Below are positions 14,001-24,310 of a stretch of 64,000 nt of DNA, in pieces. The stretch lies in NCBI RefSeq assembly GCF_000224145.3, contig NC_020177.2, positions 4,076,965-4,140,964 on the forward strand, in the 5' to 3' direction. How positions within the stretch are numbered: position 1 is the stretch's first letter; every line of letters begins with the position of its first letter. Position numbers and translations under genes: made by a program. The stretch is from Ciona intestinalis. Its lineage: Eukaryota > Chordata > Ascidiacea > Phlebobranchia > Cionidae. The notes under the pieces were generated by a model. That model was not told the DNA's origin. It saw only the letters and a program-made list of their open reading frames with translations, and did not search any database.

Positions 14001-15543
14001 TTAAATTCTCATATTGAACACTATTTTTATAAAGTTGCACTTAGCAATTTTGCACACCGCATTTTCAAGTTTATTCGCGTGTTAAGTAATACAGTTAACG
14101 ACACTTTTTTAAGTATAATGATTTTTAACTTTTATATTTCTTAGTTTTTAATAGCTTGGGTAAACAGATCGCGGACCGCCTAAACCTGTTTCACAATTAC
14201 CAGATTAATACCTCTAGCCCTTTATCCACGTAGTTATACTGAGTTTATATAAAAATACCATTACCGCAAAGTAACCACATAACATAAACATAAAAGTATA
14301 GCGAGTATAATACGATAAACGAGCAATTGATTCATTTGTGACAGTTATACCCAAGATATTATATTGCGGTGGATAATCGACGCATCAAGATAACAGAGCG
14401 GGTCACATAATAGACCAATCTATTCTAAATAGATCTCAATCTTAAGGACGTTGATGGTCTTTGAACTTCGACATTCCCTTGCTATTTTTCAGTAATAATT
14501 TTACGTTTTAAAATTCAATAAAACCGCAAATTTTTTTTTCGTTTTAAAAAACAACCAAACATCGTTGTCCTCTGGGGCGTCGATTTCTGCCTCGGCACGG
14601 CTTTACTCGGTGAAGCGGAAAGTCGGTTGCAAATATTTTTGACGGATTAAGCTTTTCAGGGGACGCAGTCGGTCGTGCAGTCACGACATATAATGGACAA
14701 AACGTATTTATTTCAAATCATACACACACGGCTCAGTGTTTACAAAATTGAAGCGATTGTTTACTTTTATTACGTGACAGACCTCCATGCTTCTTCTATC
14801 ACGAAAGAAGCGAAACAACAGGTTTAGCCGACGTTGGGTTTATCACGCGTCGGCTATTTTGGAAAATCAGCAGTTTTGACTTTCGTTGCAAAATAAATTT
14901 AATTAATTTGCGGAACTTTTCAGACTTATTGACAGATTTAAAAAACAAAAAATGCATTTAAAGTCAAACGACAACACATTATCACACGTTCGACTATTCA
15001 GGACACACATGAAACTTGGTCCTAAATATAACGGAAACGGCAGATGAACCGCACCTGCTTCACCCTTATTGAATGCGGTCCCAGTGTCGTGACGATATAT
15101 TTGTTCCGACCTTCGAATTTTTACCGTGTGCTATTGTGCATGTGCAGTACCGAATAAAATCGTCGAAACTATTACATTACGAGGTATATTAAATACGGAC
15201 CAGCTGGAAAACGTGCTAAGGCAATAGAAGACAAATTGTAGCACAGACAGACATGGCGAGCGTAATTGACCGAAATGTTTCACGTCAAACCCCTTGCACG
15301 CGAACTTCTGATGAATATCATTTCAGGAAACATCGATGAGGTTCAAGATGTCGCAAATCAGGAATTGTGACGTCACTACCCTAACGGCTTCGGCATTGTG
15401 ACGCACGCATCAAAACAAACAGGATCGAGTTTTATACATTTCGCACAATGGATCGTATTGTAAATCACTAAAACCATGCTGGTAACAGAAGTTCGTCAAC
15501 ATTTTAACAACGCTTTACGGATTCACACCCTTTTAAACACAGG

Positions 15544-15884
15544 TATAGTAGGGTGGGGGAAGATGGGACACCTTTAATACATAGTATCCAAATAGCCTGA
15601 TAGTGTTTTAAACAATTAACAACGGTCTGTGAAAGTCGTGAGGATACGGTTTTATAATTCATTGAATGCTCTTTATTTACTACCAAATGGAAAGAGAAAA
15701 CTAAACGAAAAGGTGTCCTAAACGAAAGGTTAGGGAAACCTGTTCACATTTTTTCTTGTCCCATTCAGTAGTAAACAAAGGAAATTCAAAGAATTATAAA
15801 CGCATCCTTACGACTTTTTAGACCGTTACTAGATGTCTAAAACACAAGTATGTACTAAAGGTGTTCCTTCCATGCCCTACTATA
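15544..15884. mobile_element. Fold-back (doubled) copy of the TATAGTAGGG MITE
   Basis: Begins TATAGTAGGGTGGGGGAAG and ends CATGCCCTACTATA. Internally one half, including ACCAAATGGAAAGAGAAAA, is followed by its rough inverse, including TTTTCTTGTCCCATTCAGTA. The whole is thus a long imperfect hairpin made of two head-to-head units, whereas other copies in the window have one. Confidence 0.75.
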
Positions 15885-16303
15885 TAAAATGTAATACATT
15901 AACTTACCTATTACGAAGTACGTGTTATGGCCGAGTAAAAGCAGATGCACAGCGAATATGAATTCTATCCAAATCCTCAAGTATTCCAGCAATGCGAAAG
16001 CACTTAACAGCTCGTCTGCACTGCTCGTATCTCAATGACTCGTTTTAACCATGCACAAGGGCATGCATCTTCTAAACTGGTCCCTTTTTCTCATCATTCT
16101 CTTCTTTTTCTCTCAGTTTGTCGGTCGAACTTGAAAGGTTCCGTTACGCAAACGCTGGAAGATTGATTACGTCAAGTGAAGTTTTTCAATAGCATGTCAT
16201 AATATATCTTTGTTGGCTTTGTTTAAAAACTCGCGACTTCCAAGAACTGTTCTCCTCAAAAAAGACAAATGTGTTTCTTTTGAAGCGTAAGGATAATATA
16301 TAT

Positions 16304-16501
16304 TTATAAGACAGGGGGAAGATGGGACACTTTTTGCACATTATATCCAAATATCATGATCGTATTTTAAACAATTAACAACGGTTTATAGGAGTCGTAA
16401 GGATGCGGTTTTATAATTCTTTGAGTGTTCTTTGTTTACCACCAAATGGGACGAGAAAATAAATTAAAAATGTGCCCCATCTTTCCCCATTCTACTATAT
16501 G
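16304..16501. mobile_element. TATAGTAGGG MITE, single copy
   Basis: About 195 bp, from ACAGGGGGAAGATGGGACAC to CCCATCTTTCCCCATTCTAC then TATA. It shares the internal landmarks of the family: AACAATTAACAACGG, GTTTTATAATTC and ACCAAATGGGACGAGAAAAT. Ends are inverted, flanked by TA-rich sequence as in Tc1/mariner-type MITEs. Confidence 0.8.
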
Positions 16502-17865
16502 TATATGAGACGAGTTAGCTTAAATTCAATAAACCAGTTATTGAATATTAAACTAAGGCTCCAACAAATCGTTGCAAATATTGAAGTTAATTTTAATCTT
16601 TAATTAATTAACACTGAGTTATTGGAAAATCACGAAAAAATGTTGAAATATTTTATTCAAAAATATTCGCGTATTACTATTTTTGGATCGGTATTATTTA
16701 ATAATGAAATGTAAAATAATTCAAGTTACGCGAAATGGTGGAGGCACTTTCTCAAATTCCAGCAGAAATTCCAAAATGTTGTATCACATGAATGCCCTAT
16801 TTTATCCCCCACACAGGTGTAGCTACGATTTGGTAAATTAGTTTATTCCCACAATCTTAAGCCCTTTCGTCGGGATTTTCGCCAGATTTCCCATCCGGAT
16901 TTCGCCACAGTCCAACTAAGATTGTTTGAGCAGCGAAGCCGAACTTCCGCGCAAACAAGCCGCGAAAATCAAACCTTGTTTATATGACGTTACATTTGTT
17001 TATATGACGTCACAGTCGCGGAGGTACACATCGCCACCGCGTATTAAGCGACTCACAAGGCGTATTGTTCGCGCATAATGCTTTCGAGGGTCTGGTTTTT
17101 GAAACCTCGTTTCGATACAGATCTAAGGATAGTGATAGCATCCGTTTCTGTTGCCGAACCTGCCGTGATTGTTCACCTGGCGACTGTATTGTTACGTCAC
17201 AGTCGCTATTGTTTCAGCCGCCATCGGAGGCTTGTAGTTGTTTGTTCGCGATTCCAGACGTCGCTGTGTTCCAGATCGATAAGCTGTAGATTACAGTCAC
17301 TGTGAAGTCATAATCACAGAGCGCTGACGTGTTTATGCCCCACCCACACAAATTACATTTCTACAATTGTTATTGTTACGTCATAATCTTACCCATAAAC
17401 CTCACCATAGGCATAAGGAATGTTCTTACGCGTACAAGCGTCCGCCAAATTCTATTTAAAATGGAAGTACTCTCACGAGGCTCGGCAAAGACACGTAGCG
17501 CCAACAGCTTCCTGCCCACCTCTAAAATTATCCGCAACCTATATCATAGCTAGCAAACAATAACCACCGAGTCTCGTAATCATGTCGTTAGGTGGCAATA
17601 ACGATTGTTTGTAAATTTACCGCTATTTTGGGAAATCAGTTTCCCGCCATGTACGCCCGAGGTGGCTTACTTGCCGAAATAACTTATAAGCCACACATTT
17701 GTGGGTGTGGCTATTTCTTATATTCATATTTAGTGAATTGCTTAACATTTTCTATAATTATCAAGCGAATTTTACCTTAAAATAAGTATAGGCTAATGTT
17801 AGCGGTTTTACAGCAGTATTTTCTCAATATGTTTTCCCTTCACGGCCCTTTCTAAGTGAAGTTTG

Positions 17866-18059
17866 AGTAGACTGGGTTAAGATGGTACATTCTGTTTTAT
17901 CGCTCTAAATTGCTGGTAGTAAACAAAGAATATTTACAGGGTCATATTATCGTACCCTTTTATACGACTCAAAAAAGAGCGTGGTAAATTGGTAAAAACA
18001 CCATTAGTAAATATGGGCTATTATGTGCCAACAGTATCTATTTTATTTTATACTACTAT
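17866..18059. mobile_element. TATAGTAGGG MITE, diverged copy
   Basis: Starts GAGTAGACTGGGTTAAGATG and ends near TACTACTATG. Internal GGTAGTAAACAAAGAATATT and ATTATGTGCCAACAGTATC match the family. Confidence 0.65.
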
Positions 18060-18798
18060 GTAACACAAAGTCTATTGGCATACAATGTACGGTTTATAAA
18101 GTTACGATGGGCCCGCGCTTAACAAAATATATACAATTGCCCCGCATGCAAAGAGGTTGTGATATATATTATGAAAACAAATCAGTGACAACGTAAGGTG
18201 TGACGTTGCGGTCCACTACAGACGTTGATTAATGCGTCATACAGCGATTGTGACGTGGGAAATTGAAAAAAATCTCAAACGTCGCAACGTTAAGTCAAGT
18301 TGCGCTCACTGAAAGATGCATTGATTTTGCATTGAACGTTGTGCGTTTAAAAACACTTTATTTAAATAAGGGACACGAACCATTTCGTTTGGAATGGCGG
18401 ATTAAATTTCAATTCCAAATCGATTACTTATCATTGGTCACGTGATAGAAGGTCGCTTGCCCGGTTACGCGGAATTTGCGCAACCTGGAAACGTCGGCAT
18501 TGCCACGTATATATCTGTGCATTGTGACATCATACTGATGCTACGAATTCGGCAACTGCATTGTAGAGGTGAGAGAAACTTTTGCAGGTCGGAGTTATTT
18601 CAAGGCTGTGACGTCACTAATTGCGGTTTGATGACGTCATACTGTGAGTGCTAAAGTTTCGTCCGCTTACATGCGAATTTTTGGGCGAGTATTTCCGCAC
18701 CTGCGAGGTCGGGGGTCCTAAGAAAACGATTTTAATTAACTTGGTCCTTGTATAAAGCAGTTTGTTTTCCTTAAACTGGACGACGATCGAAACATGCG

Positions 18799-21700
18799 AT
18801 GGCTGTAGCAGAGAGAACCGTATCTTTGCTGATTTACGCTGGTTTGGCGTACATTGCCGCTTCGATTGCTAGCGACACGGTGCTTGCTAATAAAAGGTAA
18901 TGTTTTGTGTAGCTTGTGTTGTTGCGGTAGCTTAACTAGTTGTGTTTCAGGAAGGTTACCGATTCTGATGAACAAAACGAAAAGAAGCAAGAGAACAAAG
19001 AAGGTATTTGGTTTATTACGTCATATTAACAACTATTATGACGTCATTATGTGTAATTGTCGTCTCTGACAGTCTGTCACGTTTAAATAGGTTTGAAAGA
19101 CAGAGTTAACTCAATATCGCGAAGAATATCGACGACTGTGGAACGAATCATTTCAAAGGCTCGTGGTAGTAATTGTGACGTAACAAGAGACTGCGAGAAT
19201 GTCACATGTGACGTCACAGACGCAAATAATCTGAACGTGGGGGAGCAACGCGATTTTAATTGTGACGCAGTTGAGAGATTCGAGTCTGTTGGAATCGACA
19301 GTTCTGTTGGCGAGGATTTAAAAACTAGAGTTTCGAACTCGGGAAGTGAAGCTGGTGACTATCCGTGTATGAGCGATTCATCTGATTTTGAACTCTGTTC
19401 GACCGAAACGTCACATTCAGAATGGACACCTTCCGAAACTGATTCGTGTGCGACCGATTCAACTGAATTCCCAACCAGTTCAAATAAAACGTCACAATCA
19501 GAGCAGTCACCTGACGTCACAGGGCCGCGGATGGAGAACAATGGGCGACCCATTTTCGACGAAGTACGGCGCAATCACGTGACGGGTAATCCAGAAATCG
19601 GCGACGACGCGAATAGCGAAGTTTCGACGCGAACTTCTCTTCATTGTGACGTCGACAGCGGCGGGGGAAAGATGGTTCGAGAGAACGACGATGACGTGGT
19701 GTATGAACAGCAACTTTTATCAATGGAATCTGAAATGTTGATAAACAATGGGATCATTGAAAGTGGGTTGCTGGTGGGAAAGGAGTTTGTGAATTATGAA
19801 GACCCAGGAATTCCAAGATCGCCCACCATGGACACGATCATGGAGGAAGAAGAGGAAGAGGAGATAAAGAAAGAGAATAACGGGAGCAGTAGTGAGGAGC
19901 AGAGTGAAACAGACGAAGCGTCTGATGATAATAGCCACTGTGATGTCATAATAAACTCGAGCACTGAGAATGTAACTGTTGAAACAAGCGACAATCACAA
20001 TGTTATCGTTGACGTAACAGTGGCTGATTATCCAGCGCAAGGTGACGCAACAAGTCACGTGACCACCGTCAACCTGCAGTCAGCAAACGAAACAAACGAT
20101 ACTGTGACGTCACAGAGCGACTCATCCCCACATAATACGTTGGTTGTTTCCTGTAACGAACCTGCCTACGTCACAGTGAATGCGGTGAATGGTTATTGTG
20201 ATTCTAACAATGCAAGCAGTTACACAGCGTTGGCAATGGGACAGATTTGCACCACAGACACCGAAGGACACGAAAACGCGAAAAGAGACGTGATTGTGAC
20301 GTCAGAATCAAACAAGCAGAACCGTGACGTCACTACGGAAGCTAAAAATGAAATCGTGGAAGAAACACAAGAAGTTCTGGAAGATTCGAAAGTTTCGGAC
20401 ACAGATGTCGGATTGAAAGCGGTGGACCAACGAACCAATGACGTCAGTGATGATAACGTCATAGAAAAAACCGAAGATGTGAAAGAAGACGAAATTGTGA
20501 TACAGCAAGAGACGAAAGAAACCAGTAGGACAGGATCCACTGTGAAGGTATATGGTAAAGTTTTTATGCAACTGCGCCTCGGGATGTTTACTAAGTCGTG
20601 ACTAGACCGCGTACCACGTGACTGGAACCCAACCGTGCGTGACGGGATAAATTAACTTGCGGGATGTTTAATTAAGTTATGACCTCGCTAATACAACGAC
20701 TGGTTTCACAACTTTTGATAAATTGTTCGCCGCGAGTGGTTACTCGATGTGATATGACGTGACGATGACGTATGCTGTGATTAATGACGTGTGAAGTGAA
20801 ATCTTATGTGGGAATTTTTGATGACGTAAAATATAATTGATAATGTTTTAACTAGTATTACAATACTTTATTATTGGAATACCGCAATATAATATTCGTC
20901 TTGGATGACGTATAATGTTACGTCATTTTTTACAATTTGATATTTATTTTTAGTGGGGCAAAGATCACGTGATTTTAAACGGAAGTCGGTCACTAAAGGG
21001 CGCCCCTACCCTATGCAGCTTGAAAGTAAAGTTTTGGTGTTCAACAACAACAACGAATGTTGAAAATTGTTGCGATTTCGGTGTTCATGTAGGCACGGTG
21101 GAAGGACTAAGTTCAGATACATCGAAAATATACGTGAAAGTGTAAGTACCTATACATACGGGTTATTGTTTAAGCCTCAAGATTGTATTGCATCAATAGG
21201 AGTTTTGACTTGTGAGCAGTTTAGGTTTATTCTCATTTATTGACTCAGCTGTTACTGTATAAGACAACATGTCGCGGATTTTTTCAGTAGATACATTTCA
21301 TGTATTGGCGCCACTGTATTCTGCCCGTGGTGCGTGTATTACATTTAAAACAAACAAGCTGCAACAGATTGCCATATAAAGACATTGCTTATTCGATGGT
21401 GGGTACGTTACGAGGAATCCTAGCTCCTCGGTCAATGTGGTCGTTTAGAAGCATTATTTGCATTATTAGGGTTCACCATGACCAAGTTATGCTTGGCTCG
21501 GTTGCAACGGTTAGGCGTCGACAGTAATATGTGTGTGCTGTTGCTGAATTAGGATGAAAGGTTAAATGTGTATCACTGTAACAGCTGCCGTTGTTTATTA
21601 TTTGGTTGGTTTGGAAGGGTGAAGTGACATCGGGTGTTTTGTTATGTGGCGTCGTTGAACGAAGTTATTTTCATTGCATGCGCCTTGAGGGATTATTGTG

Positions 21701-22738
21701 GCTGAGGACGCCGAATTGGGATTACTACGGTATAGATTAAAGAGATATTGTTGCATACTTGGTATGCAATTTGAAATAAAACAGGAAGTATTCCTAAATT
21801 CCGGGTTTAGGTGTCTCGCACCAGGACAGGGCGCGAGAGTTTATTCCTTTATCGATTGGCTGCTACTTTACATGCTGTTTTGTATTGAAATTAGGTTGGG
21901 CAAAAATTAACGTTATATAGCCCAATATACAAAACGTGCATGGGCGCTGTTTCGTTATATAGCCCAATGTAAACGTGTATGGGCGCTGTTTCCACTGATG
22001 ACGTCATTAACATGACGTAATTAAACCAATAATAAAATAAAACCGGTGTGGTTTAGTCTCATTGTAAATATATAGTAGGTTGATCGTGTATATGTTCCAT
22101 GATTTCGTTTTCTTTTATCGGGACAACTAGAATATTTTAAACTATGTTACCGTATATGCTCAAGACTCTAAAAGGGCATTGTTAATTATTTAAAAACACG
22201 AAAAATAATTACAATATCCATCTTACCCTACAATACTTTATATTAAATATGCAGAATACTTGAAGACCCGGACGGTAACTCACCAAGAATTAAAAAGAAG
22301 ACGTCACCTAAAAAGCTGACGTCATCAGTGAGGTATGACAAAGAGATAACCCTGCGGAAAGTTCCCCAACCCTTGGTCACTCGTGGGCGACTCTTAGTGG
22401 CAGTTTGGTCGAAGTCTGTGAAGAAAAACAAAAAGATTTGTGACGTCGATATTGATTTTGGAAAACGTAAGATAAACATATTTTTTTATTTTTTTACATC
22501 AAACAGCTTTTTCGAAAGTTGTAAAGCGCACGATGCTGTGTAATACATAAGGTGCCTGTGGTATAACGTCTGCCGTTGCCCGGCCGCAAAAGGTCTCAAT
22601 CATTTATCAAAAAAACAAAATCGTTCAAAATATTTTTCAGAAATTCGTTTTGGAGAAGAACGAAGTGACGTCATGACACTTTCGAAAAAAATCACCACGA
22701 GTCAATCGGGTGTGGAAGCCATCCTTTATTTATGCTGA
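18799..22738 (+). CDS. Membrane-anchored acidic protein with a C-terminal C2 domain (synaptotagmin-like architecture)
   Basis: Six exons: 18799-18896, 18951-19003, 19091-20547, 20954-21141, 22255-22466, 22641-22738; 701 residues, all phases agree. Residues about 7-28 are hydrophobic (SLLIYAGLAYIAASIAS), a signal anchor or signal peptide. Then comes a long acidic, Ser/Thr-rich, presumably disordered stretch (about 50-535) with MEEEEEEEIKKENN. Last comes a C2 fold: GAPTLCSLKVKFWC, KIYVKVILEDPDG, KKKTSPKKLTSSVRYDKEI and RLLVAVWSKSVKKNKKICDV. These fit the YVKV-L, KKKT and L-V-VW strands of type I C2 domains. Few of the usual acidic calcium ligands are obvious, so calcium-independent binding is possible. 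It ends shortly after the C2 domain. The start is the second ATG of the exon, since the one 5 bp upstream meets a stop in four codons. The long exon is full of in-frame GACGTC (Asp-Val). The closest family is unclear. Confidence 0.78.
21911..21992. repeat. Two-copy tandem repeat, about 42 bp unit
   Basis: Intron 4 of the C2 gene contains two consecutive copies sharing GTTATATAGCCCAAT, an ACGTG core and ATGGGCGCTGTTTC. Function unknown. Confidence 0.8.
22071..22240. mobile_element. TATAGTAGGG MITE, degenerate, ending beside exon 5 of the C2 gene
   Basis: TATAGTAGGTTGATCGTG at the left, CCATCTTACCCTACAATAC at the right, with the family interior (TCAAGACTCTAAAAG, GTTAATTATTTAAAAACACG). It stops 14 bp short of the exon 5 acceptor (ATATGCAG at 22247-22254). 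Confidence 0.7.
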
Positions 22739-23092
22739 CATGCTATTATGACGTCATATACAACAAACAAATGTCTAAACACAATGAACTCGATCGACAC
22801 TTTTCCGCGTTTAATTAAACCACTTTATTACTTCACAGTAAGAGCATTATTGTTTTGAAACAATCGGTTTGAGATAATTATTTCCGTTCGTGGTGCTACA
22901 TGTGACGTCATAATCATCTTTGTTTTAATTTCAACGTAAGGATAATTCCCCATTGTTCCTTTTTAATTGTTCGTCGCGTTATTAATTAAACGATTATTGT
23001 TGAACAGAAACGTTGCGGGTTCGCCAGCTTAAAAGTCCGAAAACATAATTTTGTGTTTTGTGAGTTTACTTGGAGCGAGGTTTATATACTTG

Positions 23093-23291
23093 TATAGTAG
23101 GGTGGGGAAAGATAGGACATGCTTTTATGGTTCTCTTTTATCGTTCCATTTGCCAGTAAACAAAGAATATTTATAGAATTATATTGCCGTAGCCACGCGA
23201 CTCTAAAAGAGCGTTGCTAATTGTTTAAAACACGACCAGGAAATATGGAATTTTGGTGCTAACGGTATCCATCTTACCACACAGTACTATA
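23093..23291. mobile_element. TATAGTAGGG MITE
   Basis: TATAGTAGGGTGGGGAAAGA to CATCTTACCACACAGTACTA. Interior includes GTAAACAAAGAATATTTATA and TTGTTTAAAACACGACCAGG. Followed by a run of ATAGTAT repeats. Confidence 0.8.
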
Positions 23292-24189
23292 GTATAGAAT
23301 ACTATATAGTATAGTATGCTTGGTAGCAACAGCATTATAAATTTCTAAACCGCGAAACAAGTATAAAATAGCTGTAAAACCACCTAAAACCAATTCTCTC
23401 AAAGCATAAACCAGTACGGCTAGATACACGTAGCATTGCAAACAAACAATCTTAACAGAAAAACCCGGCTTATAGGTTACTAGAGGTCATATGAACGAGA
23501 CGATATTAAATTTAGAAACATGATATCACGTGTGAAGTATTATAAATAAACTTAGGCTCAATTTTGTTTTTATTAAGAGTTTATCAATACTTGTATTTTA
23601 ATCTGAAAAGGAGTGTTTTGCTATGACCATTATAAAGATGTAAATAAACACAAAGGCCAACGCCTTGTTACAGCACACTTGTATATCTGAAATATATCAC
23701 TGCCCGAGGTGTTTCTACCGAACGACTATTTACATCACATTGAACGTAACATGTAAATGTGACATTGACGTTGTGGTATAAACAAATGCATCTCCGTGGA
23801 AATCAGTAACAAGCTACTGTTATGGGGAGAAAAAATTTGTATGCAAATGTTACCGCGATAGTTTTCGAACCCACGCAAACCTCAGCGGTATGTATTGGAT
23901 TTACATATTCCTTTTAAAATGCAATGTGTTTTGTTACCTAACGCACCCAGAAGACCGTTGTTTATATGGTGTCTTACTATTCTATGTATGTTAGAACACA
24001 TTTATACTTCATTGATAAATGACGAAAAATTATAACGGCGGACTATTGGTATAAAACTCCGTACCACCACCTAGTGGACGGTTGAATCAATGCTTCGCTT
24101 TTAATAATTTAGACAAAATTATAAACGACCGAGCTCTTAATGCGTTGGAAAGGTTTAAATAAATACTCCCATAGAGTTGCACAGAAGTT

Positions 24190-24195
24190 TTTATT
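24190..24195 (-). promoter_or_regulatory. Probable polyadenylation signal of tyrosinase
   Basis: AATAAA on the minus strand about 116 bases after the tyrosinase stop codon. Inferred from motif and position only. Confidence 0.5.
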
Positions 24196-24310
24196 CAGAT
24201 TCAATTTACAAGATAAAACGGGAAACACTGAAAATAGATATATCTCCTAAAATGATCAAGTATAGGATTCTGTTACGCATTGATGTCACCAGGAATAGAC
24301 AGTGACGTCA

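Larger units (their letters stand above)
11045..18798. other. Gene-poor interval, 7.7 kb
   Basis: Only short, unsupported reading frames were found on either strand. It holds three copies of the TATAGTAGGGTGGGG-type MITE, listed separately. Beyond about 16.9 kb it becomes richer in CpG and in TGACGT motifs on approach to the C2-domain gene. 5' flanking control regions of TMEM150 (left) and of the C2 gene (right) presumably lie at its ends. A distant non-coding exon or an RNA gene cannot be excluded. Confidence 0.5.
22739..24310. other. Space between two converging genes
   Basis: Holds the 3' flank of the C2 gene and of tyrosinase. A minus-strand AATAAA (TTTATT at 24190-24195), about 120 bp past the tyrosinase stop, is a likely polyadenylation signal. 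TGACGTCA occurs near 22749 and 22901. One MITE copy is listed separately. No gene seen. Confidence 0.55.

Noticed and set aside
17065-17780. Cluster of plus-strand frames of 60-75 codons upstream of the C2 gene
   Set aside because: CpG-rich sequence with few stops. No ATG context, splice sites or family likeness tie them into a gene.
19325-20571. Several frames of 60-112 codons opposite the long C2-gene exon
   Set aside because: They are antisense shadows of the coding exon; the DVT-rich codons and palindromic GACGTC keep the reverse frames open.
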